Origin: FEN-680 sp036845225
Lineage (GTDB): Bacteria > Actinomycetota > Geothermincolia > Fen-727 > Anoxymicrobiaceae
DNA: 64,000 nt
Direction of reading: 5' to 3'
Assembly (NCBI GenBank): GCA_036845225.1
Contig: DAIUEJ010000009.1
Location: 1 to 64,000 of the forward strand
Every line of letters starts with the position of its first letter. Positions within the stretch are counted from its first letter, which is position 1. A model generated the notes under the pieces. That model did no database searches. It was not told the DNA's origin and saw nothing but the letters and a program-made list of their open reading frames with translations. Positions 51,124 to 59,693 of the stretch are shown here, piece by piece. Made by a program: the position numbers and the translations under genes.

Positions 51124-52410
51124 ATGGACCTTCCCAGCAAGCACGTTCTCTACTTTGCCAAGCGCATTGGCGCGCGAGGCGCAGGAAGCGACGGCGAAGC
51201 GGCCGCCGCTTCTTACGTTCTGCGCTCGTTCAAGGGCTCCGACCTCGAGGTCGAGATGGAGACTTTCTCCTCATGGAAGTCAGACCTGCACGCCCTGTTG
51301 ATCCTGTACCTGCTCACCGTTGGGGCCTTCGGGCTGTACCGTCTCACCTACGCCGTGGGCCTCGCTGTGGCCATCCTGGTGTTCCTGGTCTTCCAGATGG
51401 AGACCTACACCTGGGCCGTGGTCTCAAGGCTGCTTCCGCGCAGCAGCGCCTCCAACGTGATTGGGCGGGTGCGGCCGAAGAGCAGCGTCCGGCAGAAGGT
51501 CGTCCTGGTGGCCAACTACGACAGCGCCAGGAGTTCGCCGCTGGGCGGGCGCAGGGCCGCCAGGCTGTTCAGGCTTATCTACATAATCTCGTTCGCCAGT
51601 ATGATCGCGGTGATGCTGGTCGGCTTCTTCGGAGTCGGCGCGTCGCTCACCAAGATAAGCGCGAACACGGTGTCGCTGGTGTGGTTGTTCACGTCGCCTT
51701 TCGCCGCCTACCTCGCCATCCTTTCGATCGTGATCCTCTGGGGTGAGTCCCGCGGACGCTACACCGCAGGGGCGAACGACAACGCATCGGGCGTCGGGGC
51801 CATGCTGGCGGTGATGTCCTCGGTGGGCGAAAAGCCCCTGGAGCAGACGGAGGTCTGGGGAGTCGCCACGGGGAGGGGATGCGCCGGGGCGCGCGGCATG
51901 ATCGCATTTCTGCACCGGCACCGGCACACCATGCGCGACGCTTACATCATCAACCTCGACCACTGCGGAGCCGGAGACACCAGGATCCTCACGCGCGAAG
52001 GCGCCATGTTCGGCTTTCGCTGCTCCTGGCGTCTCAGGCGCATGGCCATGGACGCCGCCGGGGGCGCCAATGGGATCGACCTCGGCAAAGGCAAGTGCAG
52101 GGTCAAGAAGAGCGACGCCATGGCGGCGCGGGTCAGGGGGTTCAAGGCGATCACAATCGGCGGCACCGTCGGCGGCGCCTTCGCCGGCTGGCGCAACGCG
52201 GACGACACCCTCGACACCATCCAGAGGGAATCGCTCGACCGCGCGGTCAAGCTGGTGGGCCTGCTCCTCGAGGAGATCGACCGCGGCACCCGCTCCAAAA
52301 GAGCCCCTCGTGAGCGGCGGCGCGAAGAAGAGCCGGAAGCCGAAGAGGCGCCCATCGAAGGCCTGCCACCGGTGCAGGAAGAGCTCCCGCTCGGGCCGGA
52401 CGACGCCTGA
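51124..52410 (+). CDS. Membrane protein of M28 peptidase fold with degenerate metal site
   Basis: The fold is that of an M28 aminopeptidase with inserted transmembrane segments (about residues 57-98 and 150-207). Two metal-ligand positions are altered: the usual AHYD is ANYDSA (Asn131, Asp133) and the usual GGEE is ATGRGC (residues ~248-253). NDNASGVGAML with Asp219 is intact, and NADDTLDTI replaces the last His-x-x-x-D motif. The product is probably catalytically inactive or altered, and may act as a scaffold. The tail is charged (RRREEEPEAEEAPIE). Length 428 aa. Confidence 0.75.
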   Translation: MDLPSKHVLYFAKRIGARGAGSDGEAAAASYVLRSFKGSDLEVEMETFSSWKSDLHALLILYLLTVGAFGLYRLTYAVGLAVAILVFLVFQMETYTWAVVSRLLPRSSASNVIGRVRPKSSVRQKVVLVANYDSARSSPLGGRRAARLFRLIYIISFASMIAVMLVGFFGVGASLTKISANTVSLVWLFTSPFAAYLAILSIVILWGESRGRYTAGANDNASGVGAMLAVMSSVGEKPLEQTEVWGVATGRGCAGARGMIAFLHRHRHTMRDAYIINLDHCGAGDTRILTREGAMFGFRCSWRLRRMAMDAAGGANGIDLGKGKCRVKKSDAMAARVRGFKAITIGGTVGGAFAGWRNADDTLDTIQRESLDRAVKLVGLLLEEIDRGTRSKRAPRERRREEEPEAEEAPIEGLPPVQEELPLGPDDA

Positions 52411-52413
52411 GGC

Positions 52414-52833
52414 CTACTCGCCCATCACCTGGCAGACTATCTCCCTCGAGCGTGACCTGTTGTCGAAGTCCACGAGCACGATCTGCTGCCAGATGCCCAG
52501 TTCGAGCTTGCCCGCGTTGAAAGGCACGGTCAGAGAGGGGCCCTGCAGCGCGGCTCGTACGTGGGCGTGCCCGTTGCCGTCGTGCCAGCGCTTGTTGTGA
52601 TGGTACTCCCGGGACTGGGGGGCGAGTCGCTCATACATCTCGTCCATGTCCTCCACGAGGCCGGGCTCGTACTCGATGGTGGTCACCGACGCGGTCGCCC
52701 CGGGGACAAAGACCGTCACCGTCCCCGCGTCCAGGCCGGACCTGCCGACCGCCGCCGAGACCTCGGAGGTGATGTCGATGACCTCGGCGTCGCCCCGCGT
52801 GGAGAGGCTGAACGTCTCCCGGACTACGGCCAT
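52414..52833 (-). CDS. YjbQ family protein (UPF0047)
   Basis: The YjbQ family folds as a small trimeric beta-protein and complements thiamine-phosphate synthase weakly; its true role is unclear. Signatures are FVPGATASVTTIEYEPGL, then the segment with HHNKRWHDGNGHAHVRAA (conserved His/Asp), and GIWQQIVLVDFDNRSRSR. The 139-aa length is exactly typical. ATG has no Shine-Dalgarno; it lies 6 nt after the ACT gene and is probably co-transcribed. Confidence 0.92.
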   Translation of the reverse strand: MAVVRETFSLSTRGDAEVIDITSEVSAAVGRSGLDAGTVTVFVPGATASVTTIEYEPGLVEDMDEMYERLAPQSREYHHNKRWHDGNGHAHVRAALQGPSLTVPFNAGKLELGIWQQIVLVDFDNRSRSREIVCQVMGE

Positions 52834-52839
52834 CGAGCG

Positions 52840-53271
52840 TCACATCGCGTAGAGTTCTTCGGCCGGGATGACCCGGAAGCCCGCGGCCTTCAGCGCGCCG
52901 ACGCCCTGCTCGGCCTCTTCGACCCTGATGATGACTATCGCATTGTCCGCTGCCTTCTCGAGGAAGCAGTACAGGTACTCTATGTTCATCTCCTGCTCGA
53001 CGAGCGGCTTCATGACCTCCGCGAGCCCACCCGGCCTGTCGTCCACCTCCACCGCGATGACGCTGGTCTCCTTGACCGTGAAGCCCTTCGCCTTGAGGCC
53101 GTCGTGAGCTTTATCGGGGTCGTCGACTATCAGGCGGACTACTCCGAACTCGCTGGTATCGGCGACGCAGAGAGCCCTGATGTTCGAGCCGATCTCGCCG
53201 AGGCTGCGGGTCACGTCGAGCAGCCTTCCCGACTTGTTCTCCAGAAAAACAGATATCTGCTTGACTGCCAT
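52840..53271 (-). CDS. Tandem ACT-domain protein
   Basis: Two ACT domains, residues ~4-70 (QISVFLENKSGRLLDVTRSL) and ~72-140 (SVIAVEVDDRPGGLAEVMKPL), make up the whole 143-aa protein. ACT domains bind amino acids; this stand-alone type accompanies PaaK-like genes in many bacteria and archaea and probably senses an aromatic amino acid. ATG 53271 is preceded by AGGGGG at 7 nt. It follows paaK by 10 nt. Confidence 0.9.
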   Translation of the reverse strand: MAVKQISVFLENKSGRLLDVTRSLGEIGSNIRALCVADTSEFGVVRLIVDDPDKAHDGLKAKGFTVKETSVIAVEVDDRPGGLAEVMKPLVEQEMNIEYLYCFLEKAADNAIVIIRVEEAEQGVGALKAAGFRVIPAEELYAM

Positions 53272-53281
53272 CTGCAACCCC

Positions 53282-54589
53282 CTAGATGTCGCGGTTGTCT
53301 ATCACGCGGACGGCCTTGCCTTCGCTCCGTGCGATGCTCCTCGGCTCCATCAGCATGACCTTCGCGCCGATGCCGAGGTAGCTCTCGATCTCCGCCTGGA
53401 TGACCTCCTGCCACTCCTCGAGGCCGCGGATCCTGTCCGAGAACATCTCCTCCGAGACTTCCACCTGGACCTCGAGCATGTCGAGCCCGGCTTCCCGCTC
53501 CACTATTATCTGGTAGTGCGGCGAGATGCCCTCGATCTGCATCAGGACCGTCTCGATCTGCGATGGGAAGACGTTGACCCCCCTGATGATGAGCATGTCG
53601 TCGGACCTGCCCCTCACCCTCTGCATCCGCACGTGTGTCCGCCCGCACGGGCAGGCGTCGTCGCTCAGGGTCGTGATGTCGCGGGTCCTGTACCTGATCA
53701 GCGGCATTCCGTGCTTGTTGATGGTCGTGAAGACGAGTTCGCCCTGCTCGCCCACCGCCGTCTTCTTCTGTGTCCCCGGGTCGATCGTCTCGGCGATGAA
53801 GGCGTCCTCGAAGATGTGGAGCCCGTTCTTGTACTCGCACTCGATCGACACGCCCGGCCCCATCACCTCGGAGAGCCCGTATATGTCGAAGGCGGAGAGG
53901 TTGAGCAGCCGCTCTATCTTGTCGCGCATCCTGTCGCTCCACGGCTCCGCCCCGAAGACGCCGGACTTCAGCTTCAGCTCCTTGAAGTCTATGTCCATCT
54001 CCTGCGCGGTCTCCGCCATGAAGAGGGCGTAGGACGGGGTGCAGCAGAGGACGGTGGCCCCCAGGTCGGCCATCATCCTGATCTGCCGCTTGGTGTTGCC
54101 ACCCGATATCGGGATCACCGAAGCGCCCATCTTCTCTACGCCGTAGTGCAGCCCGAGCCCGCCGGTGAAAAGGCCGTAGCCGTAAGCGACCTGGATGATG
54201 TCGGACGAGTCGGCGTTGCACGCCGAGAGGCACCTCGCTACCAGCTCGGCCCAGACATCGATGTCGCGTCGTGTGTAACCCACCACTGTCGGTATGCCTG
54301 TGGTGCCCGAAGAAGCGTGTATCCGGACTATGTCACGGGTCGGGACCGCGAACATGCCGAACGGGTAGTTCTCGCGAAGGTCGTCTTTCGTCGTGAAAGG
54401 GAGCTTCTCGATGTCATCGAGCGACTTGATGTCCTTCCAGCTTATCTCGCGCTCGCGGAGTCTCATGCGGTAGAAGGGGACCATCTCCTCGCACCGCTTC
54501 ACAGTGTCCTTGAGCCTCGTGAGTTGGAGCTCGGACAGTTGCGCCCTGTCCATGGTCTCTATCTCAGGGTTGTACACTCGTTTCACCAC
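53282..54589 (-). CDS. paaK: Phenylacetate-CoA ligase
   Basis: This AMP-forming ligase makes aryl-acetyl-CoA from arylacetates. The N-terminal region VYNPEIETMDRAQLSELQLTR is characteristic. The P-loop-like HASSGTTGIPTVVGYT and adenylate motif YGLSEVMGPGVS are present, and RGRSDDMLIIRGVNVFPSQIE and a C-terminal Lys (EGKAVRVIDNR) complete it. The 435-aa length is standard. No ring-hydroxylating paa genes are present; with the ACT gene it more likely handles products of aromatic amino-acid fermentation. GTG-GTG start has a weak ribosome-binding site. Confidence 0.92.
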   Translation of the reverse strand: MVKRVYNPEIETMDRAQLSELQLTRLKDTVKRCEEMVPFYRMRLREREISWKDIKSLDDIEKLPFTTKDDLRENYPFGMFAVPTRDIVRIHASSGTTGIPTVVGYTRRDIDVWAELVARCLSACNADSSDIIQVAYGYGLFTGGLGLHYGVEKMGASVIPISGGNTKRQIRMMADLGATVLCCTPSYALFMAETAQEMDIDFKELKLKSGVFGAEPWSDRMRDKIERLLNLSAFDIYGLSEVMGPGVSIECEYKNGLHIFEDAFIAETIDPGTQKKTAVGEQGELVFTTINKHGMPLIRYRTRDITTLSDDACPCGRTHVRMQRVRGRSDDMLIIRGVNVFPSQIETVLMQIEGISPHYQIIVEREAGLDMLEVQVEVSEEMFSDRIRGLEEWQEVIQAEIESYLGIGAKVMLMEPRSIARSEGKAVRVIDNRDI

Positions 54590-54616
54590 CTTGGATGTCG
54601 AGAAGCCAAAACAGCA

Positions 54617-54639
54617 ACATATTCTAACATATTGTCAAA
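54617..54639 (-). promoter_or_regulatory. Promoter region of paaK with tandem AATATGTT repeats
   Basis: On the minus strand TTGACA (54634-54639) is followed by two direct copies of AATATGTT at 10-nt spacing (54627-54634 and 54617-54624). TGTTAGAAT across them is an extended -10 box (TAGAAT 54622-54627). The repeats on the same DNA face could bind a regulator. Confidence 0.5.
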
Positions 54640-54661
54640 GCGGAGCAGCCACTCCCGGAGG

Positions 54662-55465
54662 CTACTCCTCGAGGAGTGCGGCGAGGTTTTTTCTGACGTA
54701 AGTCGGACGTATACCGAGCCTGACGACATCCTCTTCAGTGGAGACCCCGCTCAGCACCAGCAGGGTGTCTACGCCAGCGGCGATGCCGGCCGCGACGTCG
54801 CTGTCCAGGCGGTCGCCGACCATCAGCGACTCGGCGGCGGAGGCGCCCAACCTCCCGAGCGCCAGCTCGACGAACAGGGGGTTCGGCTTGCCGACCACGA
54901 CCGGCTCGCGCCCCGCGCCGGTGGTGACCGCGGCGACCATCGTTCCCGCGCCGGGCCAGAGGCCGTCCGGGGTCGGATAGGTCGCATCAGTGTTCGTGGC
55001 GATGTAGGTCGCGCCGTTCCGTATCGCGACGACCGCGGCCTTGAGCTTCTCGAAATCGAAGTGCCGGTCCCAGCCGACCATCACGAAATCCGCGTGAGCC
55101 GACTCTGCGGGCTCCAGCACCCGGAGCCCGACCTCCTCGAGCTCCACCAGCAGGCCTTTCTCCCCGATCACCAGCGCGGTCTTTCCGGCAGTGGAAAAGT
55201 TGCGCTCGAGGTAGAACCGCGCGGCGTTCGCGGAGGTGACCACGTTCTCGGCGATGATGTCGACGCCGGCGCGCTGCAAGCGCTCGACGTACATGTCCGG
55301 CATAGCGACCGAGTTGTTGGTGAGAAACACGAACGGAGTGCCGGTTTCCTGCATGTGCCGTATGACCCCGGCGGAGCCGGGTATCGGGTCGTGCAGCAGA
55401 TATATGACGCCGTCGAGGTCGATGATGAATGCCCGGTACTGCTCGATGAGCGGTGCCAACAGCAC
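54662..55465 (-). CDS. HAD-superfamily class IIA hydrolase
   Basis: A HAD phosphatase of the NagD/PGP type. Motif I is FIIDLDGVIY (nucleophile Asp), motif II FVFLTNNS, motif III Lys in VVVGKPNPLF, and motif IV MVGDRLDSDVAAG. The cap domain between motifs II and III is the class IIA type. The 267-aa length is normal. The substrate is unknown (a sugar phosphate or nucleotide). GTG start is two bases after the TPR gene stop and translation is probably coupled. Confidence 0.92.
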   Translation of the reverse strand: MLLAPLIEQYRAFIIDLDGVIYLLHDPIPGSAGVIRHMQETGTPFVFLTNNSVAMPDMYVERLQRAGVDIIAENVVTSANAARFYLERNFSTAGKTALVIGEKGLLVELEEVGLRVLEPAESAHADFVMVGWDRHFDFEKLKAAVVAIRNGATYIATNTDATYPTPDGLWPGAGTMVAAVTTGAGREPVVVGKPNPLFVELALGRLGASAAESLMVGDRLDSDVAAGIAAGVDTLLVLSGVSTEEDVVRLGIRPTYVRKNLAALLEE

Positions 55466-55467
55466 CC

Positions 55468-55863
55468 CTATCCCACCCCGCGCGCCGGCGTTTTGGCGGT
55501 GCCCGGCGCGCCGAACCTGCGCGCCATATCCCGGTAAGCCTCATCAGGCTTCAAGGACCAGGCGAGCTTGAAATGCCCCGCCGCCCGCGTCTTCCTGAAG
55601 AGCTTGAGGTAACAGAGGCCGAGGCAATAGTGCGCGTAATCGTTGGTGGGGTCGACCTCCAGCGCCTCCTCGAAGCACCCCGCGGCTTCGCGATATTGAC
55701 GGGAAGAGTAATCCGCCCTGCCGAGCGCTTCGAGGATCGAGCCCTTCCCGGGGGCAGCCTGGCGGGCCCTCTCCAGGAGGACCGCCGCCTGCGCCGGGTT
55801 TCCGTTATCGAGCATCTCCAGGCCGCGCCCCAGCAGTGCGTAGGCCTTCTGTTCTTCGACCAT
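55468..55863 (-). CDS. Tetratricopeptide-repeat protein
   Basis: About three TPR units fill this 131-aa protein (ALLGRGLEMLDNGNPAQAAVLLERA..., YREAAGCFEEALEVDPTNDYAHYCLGLCY, RAAGHFKLAWSLKP). It should be a protein-interaction module. It precedes a HAD hydrolase in one transcription unit. ATG has only a weak ribosome-binding site. Specific function is unknown. Confidence 0.85.
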   Translation of the reverse strand: MVEEQKAYALLGRGLEMLDNGNPAQAAVLLERARQAAPGKGSILEALGRADYSSRQYREAAGCFEEALEVDPTNDYAHYCLGLCYLKLFRKTRAAGHFKLAWSLKPDEAYRDMARRFGAPGTAKTPARGVG

Positions 55864-56032
55864 GCATTCTTCACCATCCGTAGTTTCCGGGCCTGGCGGC
55901 TGTCGCCGGCCACGCTTATGTTAGCACCAGCGAGAAGGCAGGCGCACCACCCGGGTCTTCTCGCCCGCTCGAGTGCAAGGTCCCTACCCATCGAGTACTA
56001 TTATTGGACTGTTCTTACAGTCAGTACAGCGC

Positions 56033-57727
56033 ATGCCGGCAAACGGCGGAAAGGGTCCAGTGGAGGAGAAGTTCGGCAAAGGCAACGTCGAGCGTATAGG
56101 TGGGCTGTGGGTCCTGCATCTCAAGGGGACGTCCTTTGAGAGAGGGCTTCAGCACGGCACCCTGATGCGCTACCGGGTCCGCGAGACAATCAGTTTCTAC
56201 CGCTCCCTGCCGGAGACCCTGGCGAGCCGCGCCCTGAGCCCGGGTTCGTTCAAGCTGAAGGCCCTGCTGCGGCTCAAGCGATCGCTGGTCTCCCGATTCA
56301 CGAAGAACCGCGACTCGGACGCTCTCGAGGAGATGCGCGGGCTCGCGGTGGGCCTGGGCCTCAAGGAAGAAGAGCTTGCGGAGGCCCTGGTGCTTGCGGA
56401 CGTCTTCCAGGTCGTCTCGGCGATGGCAGAGCGCAGGCGCAGGGCCGGCCCGCCGGTGATCCCCGGCTTCGGCTGCACCAGCGCGGTCCGCCAGACACCT
56501 GAGAACCTCCTGTTTGCGCGCAACTTCGACTTCTGGGGGGCGGGTTACTGGGACGCCAACCCGGCCGTCATATTCCACCATCCCGACAAGGGAAAAGCAT
56601 TCTGCTCGATCGCCACCGCCGGCATGCCCACCGGCGGGATAACAAGCATCAACGAGGACGGGCTCGCGGTCGCGGTCCACCAGCACGCGTCCCGCGACGC
56701 CAGCGCTTCCGGCACCCCGATCATCGACATCGCGCACGGGATAGTGAGGAATGCCGCCACAGTCGCCGAAGCGGTGGAGTTTGCATCTCGCAGCAATGCT
56801 ACAGGCGGCTGGACGGTAGTGGTCGCCGGCTGCTGCGAGCCGTCCGCGGCGGCGATCGAGATGTCTGCGGCCGGTCAGAAGGTCCGCTACCTCAAAGACC
56901 ACCTCCTGGTGGCAACGAACAATTTTGTGGACGAGGAGCTCGCCCTCCGCGAGATCCAGGCCAACCTGAGCGCGACCATCGGTGACGGCGCCCGCTTCTC
57001 CCGCGCCGCCGAGCTCGCGGCTTCCTCGAGGGTGAGCGCGTCGCGCATGGCGGGCATCCTGGGAGACCACTACGACGTACTGGCCGGGCGGGAGAGGTCC
57101 GCCGGGTTCACGATATCGCGCATCACCAACCTGTCGAGCGTGCTGTTCAGCCTCCCGGAAAAGCGGTTCTGGGTCTCTGAGTCCGGCGCGCCCGCCTCCA
57201 AAGGCGGCTTCGTGGGCTTCGACCTGGACGCCGAGCTGGGCGGGAAGCGCTCGACCATCGAGCGCCTGGAGGGGGCGCGCCCGCCGCGCGCCCGCACCAC
57301 CGCGGCACAGGACCGCTACCTGGACGCTTACAAGCAGTACATCTACTCCGGCGACCTGAACCAGGTGCATGCCATCGTCGGCGAATGCGCTTCCATCGAC
57401 GGCTCAGAGCCGACCTACCACCTCATGGAAGGGATACTGAGGTCCATGCTCGGGAACTTCAGGGGCGCCCTGAGCTCGGTCGAACGGTCACTCGAACTCG
57501 AGCCGGTGTCGCGCAAGTTGCCGGTCGAGCTGCTGTGGAAGGCGAGGATACTCGACCTCCTCGAGCGGCGGGAGAAGTCGGTCCCGCTCTATACGGACCT
57601 CTTCGAGGCTGAATCCAGCCCCCAGATCATCGCGCGGGCCACAAAGAGAGGCCGCCGCAGGGCCTTCAGGGAGAAGGACATCGCCGGGATCCTCCTCGAC
57701 TTCACCAACGGCGACACCCTGGAGTAG
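56033..57727 (+). CDS. C45-family autoproteolytic acyltransferase/hydrolase-like protein
   Basis: This protein resembles the isopenicillin-N acyltransferase/acid ceramidase NTN-hydrolase group. The presumed nucleophile Cys148 is in IPGFGCTSAVRQ, followed by FARNFDFWG (the Asn/Asp of this family). Cleavage before the Cys would give an active N-terminal nucleophile. A C-terminal ~150-residue stretch with helices (LEGILRSMLGNFRGALSSVERSL) looks TPR-like. The 564-aa length is with ATG 56033. An earlier GTG at 55973 and a GTG at 56060 with GGAAAGGG ahead are alternatives, so the start is uncertain. Substrate unknown. Confidence 0.8.
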   Translation: MPANGGKGPVEEKFGKGNVERIGGLWVLHLKGTSFERGLQHGTLMRYRVRETISFYRSLPETLASRALSPGSFKLKALLRLKRSLVSRFTKNRDSDALEEMRGLAVGLGLKEEELAEALVLADVFQVVSAMAERRRRAGPPVIPGFGCTSAVRQTPENLLFARNFDFWGAGYWDANPAVIFHHPDKGKAFCSIATAGMPTGGITSINEDGLAVAVHQHASRDASASGTPIIDIAHGIVRNAATVAEAVEFASRSNATGGWTVVVAGCCEPSAAAIEMSAAGQKVRYLKDHLLVATNNFVDEELALREIQANLSATIGDGARFSRAAELAASSRVSASRMAGILGDHYDVLAGRERSAGFTISRITNLSSVLFSLPEKRFWVSESGAPASKGGFVGFDLDAELGGKRSTIERLEGARPPRARTTAAQDRYLDAYKQYIYSGDLNQVHAIVGECASIDGSEPTYHLMEGILRSMLGNFRGALSSVERSLELEPVSRKLPVELLWKARILDLLERREKSVPLYTDLFEAESSPQIIARATKRGRRRAFREKDIAGILLDFTNGDTLE

Positions 57728-57761
57728 CCCGCGGGGGCAAAGCCATTCTCAGCCGGCCGTC

Positions 57762-57770
57762 TGGTATCAT
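57762..57770 (+). promoter_or_regulatory. Extended -10 promoter of the enoyl-CoA hydratase gene
   Basis: TGGTATCAT is a TGn-extended -10 box 64 nt before the ATG. A 7-bp hairpin (57795-57801 with 57811-57817) lies in the leader just upstream of the strong GGGAGG ribosome-binding site. Confidence 0.5.
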
Positions 57771-57834
57771 GTTCCCTTGGACGCGAGAATGAACCGCGCC
57801 GCGCAGCGTACGGCGCGTCGAGAGGGAGGAAGAG

Positions 57835-58599
57835 ATGAAAGCCCCCAAGATGGAGACCATCACCATTGAGTTGGAGAACGGCATCGGTTACATGGTCCTG
57901 GACAGGCCCGAGAAGCTGAACGCGATGAACCCGGCGATGTTCGCGGAGCTCGGCACCGCGGCCGACTACCTCCGCGACGAGCCCGAGGTGAAAGTGATCG
58001 TCATCACCGGGCGCGGCCGCGCGTTCTGCGCGGGCATAGACACCACCAGCCTCGCGGATTTTCAGAGCACCGACCCGCATGAGTTCCGCGTCGTGGTCCG
58101 CAAGATCCAGCGCAACTTCCGCGCTTTCGAGCTCATCGAGAAGCCGGTCATCGCGATGGTCAACGGCCACGCTCTGGGCGCCGGCACCGAGCTCTGCCTT
58201 GCGAGCGACATCATCCTCGCGAGCACGGAGGCGACATTCGGACTGCTGGAAGTCAACCTGGGACTGGTGGTGGACCTCGGCGGGACGCAGAGGCTCCCCC
58301 GCCTCATCGGGCTTCACAAGGCGAAAGAACTCATCCTCACCGGCAAGACGATAGACGCCGCGGAAGCGGACCGCATCGGCCTCTTGAACGGGCTCTACGC
58401 GCCGGAGGAGCTCAAGCCCGCGACGCTCGCGCTAGCCAACCACCTCATGAGCCTTTCGCCCGTGGCTGTCGGCCTCTGCAAGATAGCCCTGGACCGGAGC
58501 GGAGACAGCAGCGTGGAATCAGGGCTCGAGTACGAGGCCCAGTCGCAGAGCCTGGCGTTCGCGTACGTCATGGAGAAGATGAGAAACGCCTCGGAGTAG
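57835..58599 (+). CDS. Enoyl-CoA hydratase/isomerase family protein
   Basis: A crotonase-fold enzyme acting on acyl-CoA. Oxyanion-hole segments are AFCAGIDTTS (about residues 64-73) and GHALGAGTELCLASDIILAS. Glu139 (LLEVNLGL) and Asp147 (VVDLGGTQRLPR) lie where dienoyl-CoA isomerases carry their catalytic acids; in classical hydratases the second position is a Gly/Ala stretch (GAGGTQRL). The exact reaction is open. The 254-aa length is standard. ATG has a strong GGGAGG at 6 nt. Confidence 0.92.
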   Translation: MKAPKMETITIELENGIGYMVLDRPEKLNAMNPAMFAELGTAADYLRDEPEVKVIVITGRGRAFCAGIDTTSLADFQSTDPHEFRVVVRKIQRNFRAFELIEKPVIAMVNGHALGAGTELCLASDIILASTEATFGLLEVNLGLVVDLGGTQRLPRLIGLHKAKELILTGKTIDAAEADRIGLLNGLYAPEELKPATLALANHLMSLSPVAVGLCKIALDRSGDSSVESGLEYEAQSQSLAFAYVMEKMRNASE

Positions 58600-58611
58600 A
58601 CGGGAGTCGAC

Positions 58612-59490
58612 TTGTACGTGCGCAAGCCGGGCATAGTCATAAGGCCTCCCTCCGAGGCGGGAAGCTTCCTCCTGCAAGTGACCTACGGTTGCTCGCACAA
58701 TCACTGCGCGTTCTGTGGGACCTACATGTTCACCAGGTTCGCCAGGCGGCCCTTCGACGAGATCGACGCGGAGATCGCCGCCACCGCCCGCTACAACCCC
58801 GGCGTCCGCCGGGTGTTCCTTTGCGACGGCGACGCGATGTGCCTCGAGACCGAGGAGCTGGAGGCGATACTGGACAGCCTCGCCGCGCACTTCGGCAAGC
58901 TCGAGAGGGTCGGTGTCTATTCGAACGCGCGGGACATCCTCGCAAAGACGCCCGCGCAGCTGGAGACGCTCAGCGCAAAGAAGCTCACGCTCGCCTACCT
59001 GGGACTGGAGAGCGGCAGCGACAGCATCCTCGAGAGCATGCGCAAAGGAGCCACCGCCGACGAGATGGTGGAGGCGGTTGTCAGGGCACAGGCTGCAGGC
59101 ATAGCCGTCTCGGTCATCGTACTGCTCGGCCTCGGCAGCTATGGCATGAGCCGCGAACACGCCGAGGCGTCGGCGCGGGTGGTCAGCCGGATGAACCCAC
59201 GCTACCTCAGCGCCCTTACCCTGATGCTGCTTCCCAAGACGGCTCTCTACCAGCGACACAAAAAGGGACAGTTCGACCTCATGGATGCGCGGAGCATCCT
59301 CCAGGAGCTGCGCTGGTTCCTGCAGGACGTCGAGGTAGCCGGCCCGACCGTCTTCAGGACGAACCACGCTTCCAACTACCTGCCGCTCGCCGGCGACCTG
59401 CCCCGCGACAAGGAGAAGCTCCTTGCCATCATCGACCGGGGCCTTTCCGATTCATCCCTCTGGCGCCCGGAATCCCGCCGCGCGCTATAG
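58612..59490 (+). CDS. Radical SAM protein
   Basis: The [4Fe-4S] cysteines are C27, C32 and C35 in TYGCSHNHCAFCGTY, a CX4CX2C arrangement. GESGSD-type motif is LGLESGSDSILESMRKGAT near residue 125. The C-terminal part has RTNHASNYLPLAGDLPRDK, the sequence found at the end of this short B12-independent family. The reaction is unknown. TTG start has GGGAG 6 nt ahead and is 12 nt after the hydratase stop, so they form one operon. Confidence 0.87.
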   Translation: MYVRKPGIVIRPPSEAGSFLLQVTYGCSHNHCAFCGTYMFTRFARRPFDEIDAEIAATARYNPGVRRVFLCDGDAMCLETEELEAILDSLAAHFGKLERVGVYSNARDILAKTPAQLETLSAKKLTLAYLGLESGSDSILESMRKGATADEMVEAVVRAQAAGIAVSVIVLLGLGSYGMSREHAEASARVVSRMNPRYLSALTLMLLPKTALYQRHKKGQFDLMDARSILQELRWFLQDVEVAGPTVFRTNHASNYLPLAGDLPRDKEKLLAIIDRGLSDSSLWRPESRRAL

Positions 59491-59560
59491 CGCTGTAGCT
59501 GGCACTACGTCAGGGATTTGCTGGCACGCCGCATCAGCAGCAACTTACTCTGGAAAGGAA

Positions 59561-59691
59561 GGCGAGGGGTGTCTTTCACGACCGACGTTCGAGTCAGCAC
59601 TTACGATGACGAATTCCAGCAGGGCGAGGGGTGTCTTTCCCGAGCGACGTTCGAGTCCGCGAGCGGAGGGAGGGGAAGACACCCCGAGCCC
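59561..59691. repeat. Direct and inverted repeat element between radical SAM and DUF1015 genes
   Basis: Two 35-bp direct copies (59561-59595 and 59623-59657) differ at two positions and lie 62 bp apart. The second copy's first 19 bases (59623-59641) are imperfectly inverted at 59673-59691 (16 of 19 match). The whole intergenic region between convergent genes could form a large hairpin of the REP or small non-autonomous element kind. The rest of 59491-59560 holds nothing I can name. Confidence 0.7.
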
Positions 59692-59693
59692 CC

